NCBI RefSeq assembly: GCF_900114155.1
Contig: NZ_FOSC01000004.1
Coordinates: 213,355-277,354, forward strand
DNA: 64,000 nucleotides
Source: Marinobacter persicus
GTDB lineage: Bacteria; Pseudomonadota; Gammaproteobacteria; Pseudomonadales; Oleiphilaceae
Direction of reading: 5' to 3'
The notes beneath the pieces were generated by a model. It saw nothing but the letters and a program-made list of their open reading frames with translations. It was not told where the DNA came from and did not search any database. Position numbers and translations under genes: made by a program. Shown here piece by piece: positions 48,039 through 57,720 of this stretch. Positions within the stretch are counted from its first letter, which is position 1; each line of letters starts with the position of its first letter.

Positions 48039-49037
48039 ATGAAATCTCGACGTTGCAGAAAGCGTTATCGGAATTGGTTCTCAGGTCTGTTGCTGGGTTC
48101 TCTTGTGACATCAGCTTCCGCTGAAGGCCTGCTGTCCCTGAAAGTGGAAAACGATGCGTTTTCCGCCGGCGGCGATGGTCAATATACCAACGGCGTAGAG
48201 GTGATCTGGGCCTTTGAGCCCGCCGATCAACACTGGACCCGTCGTCTTGCGGATATTATTCCGGGCTGGTCTGGCAGTAGTCTTGCCGGCGCAACATACC
48301 GGCTGGGGCAACAGATGTATACGCCGGAAGACATAGAGGTTGAAACCCTTATTGAAGATGACCGTCCCTATGCCGGCCTTTTGTTTGGCGGGATTTCGCT
48401 ACTGAGCGAAAGGGAGCACGGTGGTTTGCGTTTGGCAGACAGCCTGCATATCGACGTGGGCATCGTAGGACCGGCTTCCGGAGCTGAAGTAGTCCAACGA
48501 AATTTCCACGAACTGATTGCGGCAGACAAACCGAGGGGCTGGGACAACCAGCTTGACAACGAGCCAGTCATTAATTTTGGTTACGAACGTGCCTGGCTAG
48601 TTCAACAGGATCTCGCTGAGCTGACTGTTGAATATGGGCCGTCTGCCGGGTTCGCGCTCGGCAACCTGTATACCTACGCTTCCGGCGGCCTGGGGTTTCG
48701 TTTGGGGGAGGGGCTTGATCGTAGTTTCGGCATTCCGTCAGTCGCCCCCTCGCAAGGCGGGCAATCCTCTTTTCGGCGGGATCGGGGCTTTAGCTGGTAC
48801 GTCTTCGCTGCCGCTGAAGGGCGCTATGTGGCACACAACCTGCTGCTCGACGGCAACAGTTTCGAGGACAGCCACTCCGTTGATAGTCGCGAGTGGGTTG
48901 GCGATGCCCAGGTGGGTGCGGCATTGACCTGGGATCGCTGGCAGATCGCTTACACCTACCTGTGGCGCAGCGAAGAATTCGAGGAAAAGGACGGTGTCGA
49001 TCAGTTTGGATCGATCGTTCTGTCTACCTGGTTATAA
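48039..49037 (+). CDS. lpxR: LpxR-like outer-membrane lipid A deacylase
   Basis: 332 residues with a basic signal peptide (cut near SASAEG). The sequence fits the LpxR/DUF2219 barrel: KVENDAFSAGGDGQYTNGVEVIW with the metal-site Asn-Asp, DDRPYAGLLFGG, and NFHELIAADKPRGWDNQLDNEP with the catalytic His. LpxR removes the 3'-acyloxyacyl chain of lipid A in the outer membrane in a Ca2+-dependent manner. The preceding 268 bases hold no other gene. A link to the efflux genes just downstream is only positional. Confidence 0.85.
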   Translation: MKSRRCRKRYRNWFSGLLLGSLVTSASAEGLLSLKVENDAFSAGGDGQYTNGVEVIWAFEPADQHWTRRLADIIPGWSGSSLAGATYRLGQQMYTPEDIEVETLIEDDRPYAGLLFGGISLLSEREHGGLRLADSLHIDVGIVGPASGAEVVQRNFHELIAADKPRGWDNQLDNEPVINFGYERAWLVQQDLAELTVEYGPSAGFALGNLYTYASGGLGFRLGEGLDRSFGIPSVAPSQGGQSSFRRDRGFSWYVFAAAEGRYVAHNLLLDGNSFEDSHSVDSREWVGDAQVGAALTWDRWQIAYTYLWRSEEFEEKDGVDQFGSIVLSTWL

Positions 49038-49093
49038 ATGAAGGCATGGATCGAACGGTTTTTGAGTCTTTGGCCCATTCAGAGGTTAGTGAT

Positions 49094-50347
49094 ATGCAGA
49101 CAGAGAAGAGTTTGATGGCGCGTCTCCTTGGTGCCCGCATGCTGCCAATGTGGTTGGCGGTTCTTTTGCTGGCTGGTTGTGACAATTCCTCCGGTCAGGC
49201 AAAGGCTGAACGGTCAGCGCCGCCGCCTCCGGAAGTCGGGGTTGTTGAAATGCAGCCTCAGCGTGTGAACCTTTCAATGGAACTGCCGGGCAGGACCGCC
49301 GCTTACCGTATCTCGGAAGTGAGGCCGCAAGTCACGGGCATTTTGCAGGAGCGCTTGTTTGAACAAGGCGCCCAGGTCGAAGCAGGTGAGGTTCTCTACC
49401 AGATTGATCCCAAGCGGTACCGTGCTGCCCATCAGCGGGCCCAGGCAGAACTGGAGCGCGCACAGGCCGAATTGCGACAGGCGCAGCGGGAGTGGGCACG
49501 TACGTCAGACTTGTTTGAGAAGAACGCGGTCAGCAAGCGTCAACGTGATGAAGCGCTATCGGCCTTGGAGGCAGCCCGGGCGGATGTCTCCCGATCCCAG
49601 GCGATGGTCGAAACGGCGGGTATCGATCTGGCGTATACCGAGGTCAAGGCTCCCATCGCCGGGCGCATTGGCCCGACACTGTACACGGAGGGTGCGCTGG
49701 TAACCGCCAATCAGCCCCAGGTCCTGGCGCGCGTGGTTCAGCTTGATCCCATGTATGTCGATATTCAGCTACCGGTCGAAAAACTGGCTCGAATTCGGTC
49801 GTCTCTGAAGGAGGGCGCGGCTTCTAAGGCCGGCCCAAATGAAGCCGAGACTGTTTTGTTGCGCGAAGACGGTACCCCCTATCCGCATAAGGGACGCGTT
49901 GACGTTACGGATGTAACCGTCAACCAAAGCACCAGTTCTGTCACGGTGAGAGCCGTTTTCCCCAATCCGGACGAAGACCTTCTGCCTGGAATGTACGTGC
50001 GCGTTCGTCTGAGTGAGGGAGTTCGGGAGAACGTCATTCTGGCGCCGCAGCAGGGCGTGAGCCGTAACCCGCAAGGAGAGGCCACCGCGTTGCTGGTCAA
50101 CCCGGAGGGTGAAGTTGTCGCCCGCCAGTTAGAGGCAGAGCGGGCCATTGGCGCATTCTGGCTGGTGGAGAAGGGGTTGGAACCGGGAGATCGTCTCATC
50201 GTCTCCGGTCTGCAGAAGGTTCGGCCAGGAGCCAAGGTGAAGCCGGTTGCCGCAGATATTCCATTACATCCCACCCAAAACCAGCAAGCCAGTGGCACGA
50301 ATAATCCGAAGAAGAACGCCTCCAAAGAGGAGGGCCCCGCGCAATGA
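49094..50347 (+). CDS. RND efflux periplasmic adaptor (MexA/AcrA family)
   Basis: A 417-residue lipoprotein: the start at 49094 follows GAGG and gives a signal peptide with lipobox LLAGC. The membrane-fusion pattern is complete, with lipoyl halves (VTGILQERLFEQGAQVEAGEVLYQIDP and KAPIAGRIGPTLYTEGALV), an alpha hairpin between, and a C-terminal beta-barrel (GMYVRVRLSEG). The tail is Gln/Asn/Lys-rich. It links the pump to the outer-membrane channel. Its stop overlaps the pump start by four bases. Confidence 0.93.
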   Translation: MQTEKSLMARLLGARMLPMWLAVLLLAGCDNSSGQAKAERSAPPPPEVGVVEMQPQRVNLSMELPGRTAAYRISEVRPQVTGILQERLFEQGAQVEAGEVLYQIDPKRYRAAHQRAQAELERAQAELRQAQREWARTSDLFEKNAVSKRQRDEALSALEAARADVSRSQAMVETAGIDLAYTEVKAPIAGRIGPTLYTEGALVTANQPQVLARVVQLDPMYVDIQLPVEKLARIRSSLKEGAASKAGPNEAETVLLREDGTPYPHKGRVDVTDVTVNQSTSSVTVRAVFPNPDEDLLPGMYVRVRLSEGVRENVILAPQQGVSRNPQGEATALLVNPEGEVVARQLEAERAIGAFWLVEKGLEPGDRLIVSGLQKVRPGAKVKPVAADIPLHPTQNQQASGTNNPKKNASKEEGPAQ

Positions 50348-53300
50348 TTAATTTCTTTATTTCCAGGCCCGTTTTTTCCTGGGTTCTGGCCATTGTCGCC
50401 ATGCTGGCAGGCATCATGGCGATCTTCGTTTTGCCGGTTCAGAGGTATCCGTCGGTGGCGCCGCCGGCGGTGGAGATTCAGGCAGATTACCCTGGCGCCT
50501 CGGCGGACACCGTGTCCAATACGGTGGTTCAGGTGATTGAGCAAGAGATGACCGGTCTCGACAATCTGCTTTATATGGGTTCTACAGCGGATTCCTCCGG
50601 CCATGCTACGGTTACTCTCACCTTTGCGGCGGGCACCGATCCGGACATTGCCCAGGTCCAGGTGCAGAACAAGCTCAAACTGGCGGAACCGCGGCTCCCG
50701 GAGGTGGTGCGTCAGCAGGGGATCAGCGTCGAGAAATCCAGTACCAGCTTTCTGATGGTAATGGCATTCGTCTCTACCGACGGTCGCCTCAGCAAACTGG
50801 ATCTCGCTGACTTCATCAGCTCCGAGTTAGCGGAACCCATCGGACGGGTAACCGGCGTCGGCAGCGTGCAGGTTTTCGGCTCTGAATATGCGATGCGGAT
50901 TTGGCTGGACCCCTCGGCGTTGACCAATTACGGCCTGACCGTCGCCGACGTAAGCGCCGCCATCGAGGCGCAAAACGCCCAGGTCACCGCCGGCCAGCTC
51001 GGCGGGCTGCCCGCAGTTGAGGGCCAGCAGCTCAATGCCACGGTCACCGCCCAGACCTTGCTCACCTCAACCGAAGAATTCCGCAACATCCTGCTTAAGA
51101 GTATGCCCGACGGGTCCCGCGTGCGCCTGGGTGATGTTGCCCGCGTGGAGCTGGGTGGTGGTGCAGTCCAGATTGACACTTTCTACGATGGCGAGCCGGC
51201 TGCCGGCCTTGGCATCAATCTGGCGCCGGGTGCCAACTCTCTGGCAGTCACAGAGGCTGTTAAAGCGCGGGTTCAGGAGCTCGAGCCCTATTTTCCCGAA
51301 GGAGTGGAGATTCGGTATCCCTACCAGACGGCGCCCTTCGTAGAGGCCTCCATTGACGCAGTGGTGCAGACCATCATCGAAGCGATCGCACTGGTGGTGT
51401 TGGTGATGCTGCTGTTTCTGCAGAGCTGGCGAGCCACCCTGGTGCCGGCGATCGCGATTCCGGTCGTACTGCTCGGCACCTTTGCGATCATGGCGGCTTT
51501 CGGTTTTTCCATCAACATGCTCACTCTCTTCGGCCTCGTATTGGCGATCGGCCTTCTGGTGGATGATGCCATCGTGGTGGTTGAGAACGTCGAGCGTGTG
51601 ATGCATGAGGATGGCCTGAGCCCGATGGAGGCGACGCGCAAGTCCATGGGGCAGATTGCCAGCGCGCTGATTGGCATCGGTGTGGTGCTGTCTGCTGTGT
51701 TTATCCCCATGGCCTTCTTCCCAGGCTCCACAGGGGCAATCTATCGGCAATTTTCCCTGAGTATTGCTGGTGCCATGGTCCTTTCGGTGCTGGTGGCTCT
51801 GATTCTCAGCCCCATGCTGTGCGGTCGGATACTCAAGCCCACACATGAAAGAACCCTGTTGCAAAAACTGTTCGGCTGGTTTGAAGCCGGCCTGGCGCGA
51901 ATAACCCGGGGGTATGTCCGGCTGGTTGACCATACGGCGCGCCACGCATGGATTTACACCTTTGCGTTCTTCGGGATCGTCGGACTGGTCGCGGTTCTCT
52001 TTTTGCGGTTGCCCGGAGGGTTCCTGCCGGCGGAGGACCAGGGCTTTGTTGTGGTTCAGTACCAGCTGCCTCCCGGTGCAACGCAGCAGCGCACAATCGA
52101 TACCATTGAGGTTATCGAAGATTACTTTATGGAGCAGGATGAGGTACAGGGCCTCTTCACAATCGCTGGTTTCAGTTTCGCTGGCCGGGCGCAGAACGCG
52201 GGATTGGCGTTCGTCAATCTCAAGCCATGGAGTGAGCGTGATCCTGAGACACAAAGCGCCGGCGCCATCATTCAGCGGGCGAACCAGGCGCTTGCCGGGC
52301 TGGTCCGTGATGGGCGGGCTTTTGCTTTCAATTTGCCACCGATACCGGAATTGGGCCAGGCCCTGGGTTTTGAGTTGCGTTTGCAGGACCGGGGGGCTAT
52401 TGGGCATGAAGCGCTCATGGCAGCGCAAGGTCAGTTGCTGCAGTTGGCGGCCGAAAGCCCCGTTCTGACGAGTGTGCGTCCCAACGGTTTGGCGGACAAT
52501 CCCCGCTACAAAGTCGACATCGATCATGAAAAGGCGCAAGCCCTTGGCATAGAGCTTTCCGAGATCAGTCGGCTTCTGTCGGTGACCTGGGGCTCACAAT
52601 ACGTTAACGACTTTCTCCATGAGGGGCGGGTCAAGCGAGTCTATGTTCAGGGTGATGCCCCTTTCCGGATGCTGCCAGAGGATTTCGAGGCCTGGTATCT
52701 GCGAGCCGCTGATGGAGAGATGACTCCGTTGAGTGAAGTGACGAACGGACGCTGGGAGTATGGCTCACCGCGCCTTGAGCGTTTCAATGGTGTTCCGTCC
52801 CGCCAGATTCAGGGTGAGCCGGCGCCAGGCTACAGTACCGGTGAGGCCATGGCAGAGGTTGAGCGTTTGATCGCGCAACTCCCGGACGGTGTGGCCGGCG
52901 CCTGGAGCGGCCTGTCCTATCAGGAGCGTCAGGCCGGTGCCCAGGCACCCCTGCTTTATGCGTTGTCGGTACTGGTGGTGTTTCTGGCACTCGCGGCGCT
53001 CTATGAAAGCTGGACCATTCCCATTTCTGTCATGTTGGCGGTGCCATTGGGCGTGCTCGGAGCGGTGCTTGCAGCCATGGTGCGCGGCCTGCCTAATGAC
53101 GTCTTCTTCCAGGTCGGCATTCTGACTACCGTTGGTGTGACTGCGCGCAACGCTATACTTCTGGTGGAGTTCGCCCGAGCACTCGAGGATCAGGGAATGA
53201 AGCTGATTGAGGCAACCAAGGAAGCGGCGCGAGTGCGCTTGCGGCCGATTCTGATGACATCGGTCGCTTTCAGCATGGGTGTGCTGCCGCTCGCTTTTGC

Positions 53301-53511
53301 CAGCGGGGCCGGTGCAACCACGCGTATTGCGATAGGTACGGCGGTTCTCGGCGGCATGATTTCGGCAACGATACTGGCGACGTTCTTTATTCCACTGTTC
53401 TATGTGGTCGTTCGCCGTATCACGGATTTTCTGAGTGGCACCAGAGACCAGGACGGCTCGGCATCGGCCGCTCCCGAACGTGCAGACGGAGGTGTGGCTG
53501 ATGACCGTTAA
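50344..53511 (+). CDS. RND multidrug efflux pump (MexB/AcrB, HAE-1 family)
   Basis: At 1055 residues with 12 membrane helices and two large periplasmic loops, this has the full AcrB layout. Helix 4 carries GLLVDDAIVVVENVERVM with the proton-relay Asp pair, and other signatures are INFFISRPVFSWVLAI, PSVAPPAVEIQADYPGASADTV and RNAILLVEFA. It exports amphiphilic drugs, bile-type detergents or solvents using proton flow. The substrate range cannot be read from sequence. Confidence 0.96.
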   Translation: MINFFISRPVFSWVLAIVAMLAGIMAIFVLPVQRYPSVAPPAVEIQADYPGASADTVSNTVVQVIEQEMTGLDNLLYMGSTADSSGHATVTLTFAAGTDPDIAQVQVQNKLKLAEPRLPEVVRQQGISVEKSSTSFLMVMAFVSTDGRLSKLDLADFISSELAEPIGRVTGVGSVQVFGSEYAMRIWLDPSALTNYGLTVADVSAAIEAQNAQVTAGQLGGLPAVEGQQLNATVTAQTLLTSTEEFRNILLKSMPDGSRVRLGDVARVELGGGAVQIDTFYDGEPAAGLGINLAPGANSLAVTEAVKARVQELEPYFPEGVEIRYPYQTAPFVEASIDAVVQTIIEAIALVVLVMLLFLQSWRATLVPAIAIPVVLLGTFAIMAAFGFSINMLTLFGLVLAIGLLVDDAIVVVENVERVMHEDGLSPMEATRKSMGQIASALIGIGVVLSAVFIPMAFFPGSTGAIYRQFSLSIAGAMVLSVLVALILSPMLCGRILKPTHERTLLQKLFGWFEAGLARITRGYVRLVDHTARHAWIYTFAFFGIVGLVAVLFLRLPGGFLPAEDQGFVVVQYQLPPGATQQRTIDTIEVIEDYFMEQDEVQGLFTIAGFSFAGRAQNAGLAFVNLKPWSERDPETQSAGAIIQRANQALAGLVRDGRAFAFNLPPIPELGQALGFELRLQDRGAIGHEALMAAQGQLLQLAAESPVLTSVRPNGLADNPRYKVDIDHEKAQALGIELSEISRLLSVTWGSQYVNDFLHEGRVKRVYVQGDAPFRMLPEDFEAWYLRAADGEMTPLSEVTNGRWEYGSPRLERFNGVPSRQIQGEPAPGYSTGEAMAEVERLIAQLPDGVAGAWSGLSYQERQAGAQAPLLYALSVLVVFLALAALYESWTIPISVMLAVPLGVLGAVLAAMVRGLPNDVFFQVGILTTVGVTARNAILLVEFARALEDQGMKLIEATKEAARVRLRPILMTSVAFSMGVLPLAFASGAGATTRIAIGTAVLGGMISATILATFFIPLFYVVVRRITDFLSGTRDQDGSASAAPERADGGVADDR

Positions 53512-54934
53512 GGTATTGCTGACCACTTTGATGGTGTTGTCACTTGGTGGCTGCTCACTCGCGCCGACTGTTAAGAAGCCCGAGCCGTCGATGCCGGAAA
53601 ACTGGACGTCCGCACGACTTTCTGCGGACGAGAAACTCCCTCTGGACTGGTGGCGTGGCTATGGCGATCCGGCACTTGTCACGCTTGTTGAGGAGGCGCT
53701 TGATGCCAACAACGATCTGCAGCTCGCCGCTGCCCGGGTTGCCGAAGCAAGGGCGCTCCTTACCGGACAGCAGGCAGAACGATACCCACTTCTGGAGGTG
53801 GAGGGCTCCGCGGTGCGCCAGGGCCCGAGTGAGGAGTCCGTCAACAGTACTGGTGGTCAACCCTTCAATGATATCCAGGTTGGCGGTGTTCTATCGTACG
53901 AGCTGGATCTCTGGGGGCGGCTAGCCAATGCCAGCGAAGCGGCCCGGGCACGGCTGCTGGCCAGCGCCGCGAATCGCGAGGCCGTAAGACTGGCCGTGAT
54001 TGGTGAGGTGGCCAATGGTTACTTCAATTTGCGAGCCCTTGACCGTCAGATTGAGATCGCGGAACGCACCGTATCGTCCCGCCGCGAATCGGTTGCTTTG
54101 CAACGATCCCTGTTTGAAGGAGGCGAGATTAATGAATTGGCCCTGCGGCAGGCCGAATCCGAGCTTGCCGCTGCAGAATCGGAGCTTCCGAGGCTTCGCC
54201 AGCAGCACACCCTTCAGCGAAACGCCTTGGCAGTGCTTCTGGGACGAGAGCCACGACAGATTGTACGGAGTGATATTGCCGTAGCGGATACCATCGGTGA
54301 TATTGATGTTCCAGCCAGCATTCCTGCCGGCCGGCCGGCGGATCTGATGGTCCGGCGACCCGACATTGCCGCAGCCGAACAGGCGTTGATTGCGGCCAAC
54401 GCCGAAATCGGTGTTGCCCGGGCGGCGTTCCTGCCCAGGATTTCGTTTGAGGGGCTGCTGGGCCTGCGAAGTGCGTCCGGGGGTGACTTGTTCCAGGATT
54501 CGGCATCCACGTGGCAGTTGGGCGGCTCGCTGGTCGGCCCGTTGCTGGACTTCGGGCGTTCCGAGGCACTGGTCAATCGGGCGGAGGCGCGTCAACGCCA
54601 GGCTCTGATTGCCTATCGTCAGGCCATTCAGGTAGCGTTTCGGGAGGTGCTCGACGCCATGGCCGGGGTGCGTGGTGCCGAAGAGCGCCTGGAAGCGCAG
54701 GCCCGGCAGGTAGCAGCACTGCGGAGCACCACTAAACTTGCGCGGTTGCGCTTTGAGGGTGGCGCCTCCAGTTATCTGGAGGTACTGGATGCTGAGCGGA
54801 GCCTGTTTACAACCGAACTTGATCTCGTGGAAACGCGGCGCGATCAATTGCAGTCGACGGTTAATTTGTATCGCGCGTTGGGAGGGGGTTGGCAGAGTTC
54901 ATCGCAATCTTCAGATTATGAAACCACTGACTGA
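53501..54934 (+). CDS. Outer-membrane efflux lipoprotein (OprM/NodT family)
   Basis: A 477-residue TolC-like channel with lipobox LSLGGC, the DWWRGYGDPAL motif and two outer membrane efflux protein repeats (LAAARVAEARALLTGQQ..., VGGVLSYELDLWGRLANASEAARA, RRPDIAAAEQALIAANAEIGVARAAFLP). The start at 53501 overlaps the pump gene by 11 bases. It completes the tripartite pump. Confidence 0.94.
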   Translation: MTVKVLLTTLMVLSLGGCSLAPTVKKPEPSMPENWTSARLSADEKLPLDWWRGYGDPALVTLVEEALDANNDLQLAAARVAEARALLTGQQAERYPLLEVEGSAVRQGPSEESVNSTGGQPFNDIQVGGVLSYELDLWGRLANASEAARARLLASAANREAVRLAVIGEVANGYFNLRALDRQIEIAERTVSSRRESVALQRSLFEGGEINELALRQAESELAAAESELPRLRQQHTLQRNALAVLLGREPRQIVRSDIAVADTIGDIDVPASIPAGRPADLMVRRPDIAAAEQALIAANAEIGVARAAFLPRISFEGLLGLRSASGGDLFQDSASTWQLGGSLVGPLLDFGRSEALVNRAEARQRQALIAYRQAIQVAFREVLDAMAGVRGAEERLEAQARQVAALRSTTKLARLRFEGGASSYLEVLDAERSLFTTELDLVETRRDQLQSTVNLYRALGGGWQSSSQSSDYETTD

Positions 54935-55385
54935 ATCAGACAGACGGTTTATTGAACGCCTCGGTCTTCAGGCTCAATCCGAAGGCTTTTCCCGGATTGC
55001 CGGCCAAATTTGGGCGACACTTATCGTGTCGGATGAGCCGGTCAGCTCATCGCAGCTTGTGGATACGTTGCGTGTCAGTAAGGCGAGCGTCAGTACGAAT
55101 ACGTGCTTTCTCGAAAGACTTGGTATTGTTGAACGCCGAAGCATTCCGGGTGAGCGCCAGGATTTTTTCGCCATTCGTCCGCATCCTTACGCTGCCTTGG
55201 TGGAAGGGCAGATGAAACGGCTCGAGGCCAGAAAGGAGGTGATCGCCGAAGCCAAGGCAACCATTACCAATGAACAAACGCTTGCCAAGCTGGCTGATCT
55301 GGATCAGTTCTACACCCTGTATTATGAGAGCTCCAAAGACCTTCTAAAGCAGCTGAGATGTCAAATCCGCGATCATAAAACATAA
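54918..55385 (+). CDS. GbsR/MarR-type transcriptional regulator
   Basis: A 155-residue winged-helix protein whose ATG lies inside the last codons of the efflux channel gene (17-base overlap). SDEPVSSSQLVDTLRVSKASVSTNTCFLERLGIVERRSIPGERQDFFAI is typical of GbsR-like regulators. It probably adjusts expression of the efflux operon. It is the second MarR-superfamily regulator flanking this system. Confidence 0.82.
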   Translation: MKPLTESDRRFIERLGLQAQSEGFSRIAGQIWATLIVSDEPVSSSQLVDTLRVSKASVSTNTCFLERLGIVERRSIPGERQDFFAIRPHPYAALVEGQMKRLEARKEVIAEAKATITNEQTLAKLADLDQFYTLYYESSKDLLKQLRCQIRDHKT

Positions 55386-55548
55386 TAAACGCAAAGGAGT
55401 TGGCTCGGGTTTTATCCGGGCCTGAAGGAAACGCGGGCTATGTCAGAGCAACCCTGGCTGGTGTTACTGCGAGGAGGCCTGGACCGTCCTTGCTGTTTGG
55501 GATGTCTTGTCAGCGCCTCAAAGCAAAGCAGAATAAACAAATTGCCTC

Positions 55549-55577
55549 TTGCGCACCTACCTACTAACAGGTAGATT
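55549..55577 (+). promoter_or_regulatory. Promoter with overlapping palindromic operator upstream of GST gene
   Basis: -35 TTGCGC (55549-55554) and -10 TAGATT (55572-55577) are 17 bases apart. Between them lies CTACCT-N6-AGGTAG (55557-55574), a palindrome well placed for repression, most likely by the TetR protein encoded at 57010. A good ribosome site (AGAGGTAAG) precedes the GST ATG. Confidence 0.55.
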
Positions 55578-55613
55578 GGTTGGCGTATGCTTAATGACCA
55601 ACAGAGGTAAGCA

Positions 55614-56234
55614 ATGAAAATTTACGACACTGAAGGCTTTCCCAATCCGCTCCGCGTTCGCATCGCCCTGGCAGAAAAAGGCGCAACGAATAAGGTGGAA
55701 TTCGTCCCGGTCGATGTCATGGGTGGGGAGCACCGTTCCGATGCGTTCAAGACGAAAAACCCCGATGCCACAGTGCCCATGCTGGAACTTGACGACGGCA
55801 CCTGCATCGCTCAGTGCAATGCCATCACCGAATATATCGACGGCGTTTTTGATGGTCCGTCCCTTATGGGTACAACCCCAGCGGAGCGTGCCCGTATCGC
55901 AATGATGAATCTGCGGGCAGAAAACGGTCTGATGAACGCCGTGGGTGCCTATTTTCACCACGCGACCCCGGGGCTCGGTCCGGATCTGGAAACCTGGCAA
56001 TGCGCTGAGTGGGGCAATAAACAGAAAGAAGTGGCCAGCGCAACCATGGCCTACCTTGACAGTGTTCTGGCGGACAACGAGTTTCTTGCAGGTGACAGCT
56101 TCTCGGTCGCAGACATCACCGCCTTTGCCGGCCTGGGGTTTGCGGATTTCGCCAAGGTCGACATTCCCGAGTCCCTGACCAATCTCCAGGCCTGGCGCGC
56201 AAGAGTCGCAGCCCGTCCTTCAATCGCCGGATGA
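55614..56234 (+). CDS. Glutathione S-transferase family protein
   Basis: 206 residues with a thioredoxin-fold N-terminal domain (MKIYDTEGFPNPLRVRIALAEKG, cis-Pro region ATVPMLELDDGTCIAQCNAITEYID) and an all-helical C-terminal domain with the conserved SVADITAFAGL N-capping motif. It should attach glutathione to electrophiles; the catalytic Ser/Cys/Tyr is not obvious. It is the first gene of the set running to 60542. Confidence 0.88.
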   Translation: MKIYDTEGFPNPLRVRIALAEKGATNKVEFVPVDVMGGEHRSDAFKTKNPDATVPMLELDDGTCIAQCNAITEYIDGVFDGPSLMGTTPAERARIAMMNLRAENGLMNAVGAYFHHATPGLGPDLETWQCAEWGNKQKEVASATMAYLDSVLADNEFLAGDSFSVADITAFAGLGFADFAKVDIPESLTNLQAWRARVAARPSIAG

Positions 56235-56297
56235 CCCGAAACCTTCGGGTTTAATGCAAGCGCTGAAACCATGAAGCGCACAAAAGGGAGGAATAAC

Positions 56298-56966
56298 ATG
56301 GAGATTAATGCAGATTTCTCCGAACCGGTGGTTATGCATTCCGACCAGATTGAATGGCAGCCCTCGCCCATGAAAGGGGTGGAGCGGCGCATGCTGGACC
56401 GGATCGGGGACGAAGTTGCCCGCGCCACCACCATCGTGCGTTATGCGCCGGGCAGTCATTTCTCGGCGCATACCCATACCGGTGGAGAAGAATTCATCGT
56501 ACTCGACGGTGTGTTCCAGGACGAGCACGGTGATTTCCCTGCCGGCAGTTATGTGCGCAACCCCCCGACCACCTCACATATTCCGGGCTCTGACACAGGC
56601 TGCACGATATTTGTGAAACTGTGGCAGTTCGACCTGGCCGATCGCACCCAGTTCAGCAAGAATATGGAGGCCGGGCTGGGCGCCCCGGTAGGCGGCGTTG
56701 CCACCGCAAAGCTGCATGAGGACGATCGTGAGATCGTGACCTACAGCCAGCTCGATGCGGGGGCGACACTGACCTCTGAGGCGCCCGGCGGAATCGAGCT
56801 GCTGGTAATCGAAGGTTCGGTGACCGGGAATGGCGAGGTGCTGGCCAGGCATGACTGGCTGCGCCTCCCTGAAGGACACCGGTTGTCCCTGACGGCCGGG
56901 GACGACGGCGCCAAGATCTGGATGAAAACGGGGCACCTGCGATTTGCCGGGGCGCCGAGGGTATAA
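56298..56966 (+). CDS. ChrR-like double-cupin protein
   Basis: The start at 56298 follows GGGAGG. The 222 residues hold a first cupin with ligands [16 protein letters not shown] and a second, shorter cupin ([30 protein letters not shown]). It resembles the cupin part of ChrR ([17 protein letters not shown]) but lacks the zinc anti-sigma domain, and no sigma factor is adjacent. The role could be a small-molecule sensor or a dioxygenase-like enzyme. Confidence 0.82.
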   Translation: MEINADFSEPVVMHSDQIEWQPSPMKGVERRMLDRIGDEVARATTIVRYAPGSHFSAHTHTGGEEFIVLDGVFQDEHGDFPAGSYVRNPPTTSHIPGSDTGCTIFVKLWQFDLADRTQFSKNMEAGLGAPVGGVATAKLHEDDREIVTYSQLDAGATLTSEAPGGIELLVIEGSVTGNGEVLARHDWLRLPEGHRLSLTAGDDGAKIWMKTGHLRFAGAPRV

Positions 56967-57009
56967 GCCCGGCAATAGCGGGATTGCAAAGGCAGACAGG
57001 TGGATAACC

Positions 57010-57576
57010 ATGAACCGTGATACCAGAACAGCCCTGATGGACCTTGCCGAGCACACCGTTCGGTCACGGGGCTTTGACGGGTTCAGCTATGCGGATCTGG
57101 CTGAGGCCATCGGCATTCGAAAGGCCTCGATCCATTACCATTTCCCCACCAAGGCGAAGCTCTCCGAAGCCTTGATCGAGCGCTATCAGACCAGTCTGCA
57201 GCAGGGTCTGACCGAGATAGACGCAGCCCATGCCAGCGCCGGCGCGCGCCTCAAGGCACTCATTGCCCTGTACCGCGGAGCGTTGCATGATGGCCAGACC
57301 GTGTGTCTGTGTGTTGCCTTTTCGACCTGCCGCGAAAGCCTGTCCGACACCGTCATCGCCAGAGTCGGCGCCGTTCGTGCAATGGTTCTGCAGTGGATTA
57401 CGGCAACCTTTGAACTGGGACACAGGGATGGGACCGTCTCGGCCATCGGTGATCCGAGTGATGAAGCACCGGCCACCCTGGCGATGCTGGAAGGCGCTCA
57501 CCTCGCCGCGCGCACCAAAGAAGACCTCGCCGTGTTTGATGCCGCAACGCGACTGCTGCGCGCCCGCTGCCAGTAA
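57010..57576 (+). CDS. TetR family regulator with Cys-Leu-Cys motif (NemR/AcuR-like)
   Basis: A 188-residue repressor with an N-terminal helix-turn-helix (FSYADLAEAIGIRKASIHYHFPTKAKL). The motif VCLCVAFSTC puts Cys at residues 99, 101 and 107, similar to the CLCG region of NemR/AcuR-type regulators that sense electrophiles such as quinones, aldehydes or acrylate. Its neighbours (GST, aldo/keto reductase, dienelactone hydrolase) fit that role. It may bind the palindrome in the GST promoter. Confidence 0.85.
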   Translation: MNRDTRTALMDLAEHTVRSRGFDGFSYADLAEAIGIRKASIHYHFPTKAKLSEALIERYQTSLQQGLTEIDAAHASAGARLKALIALYRGALHDGQTVCLCVAFSTCRESLSDTVIARVGAVRAMVLQWITATFELGHRDGTVSAIGDPSDEAPATLAMLEGAHLAARTKEDLAVFDAATRLLRARCQ

Positions 57577-57720
57577 CGACGGGACAGGAATCGCGCTTTG
57601 AGCGAGCGATTACATTCGTGTTCGCTCACCCGGCGACATTTCCTGTGAGCTTTGGTCGATGTCTACCCGTACATAATCGCTACGCAAATTGACTCATAAC
57701 GAGCGAAAAGGAGCAAACAG

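Noticed and set aside
47851..48111. Minus-strand frame upstream of and overlapping lpxR, with a plausible-looking C-terminus (ANNDRKAAAKLVHFVQHGL)
   Set aside because: It overlaps the lpxR signal-peptide region on the opposite strand, has no ribosome site and no recognised family; probably chance or a small remnant.
57601..57630. Inverted repeat GAGCGA/TCGCTC before the dienelactone hydrolase gene
   Set aside because: Short arms and a long spacer make chance likely; no T-run for a terminator.
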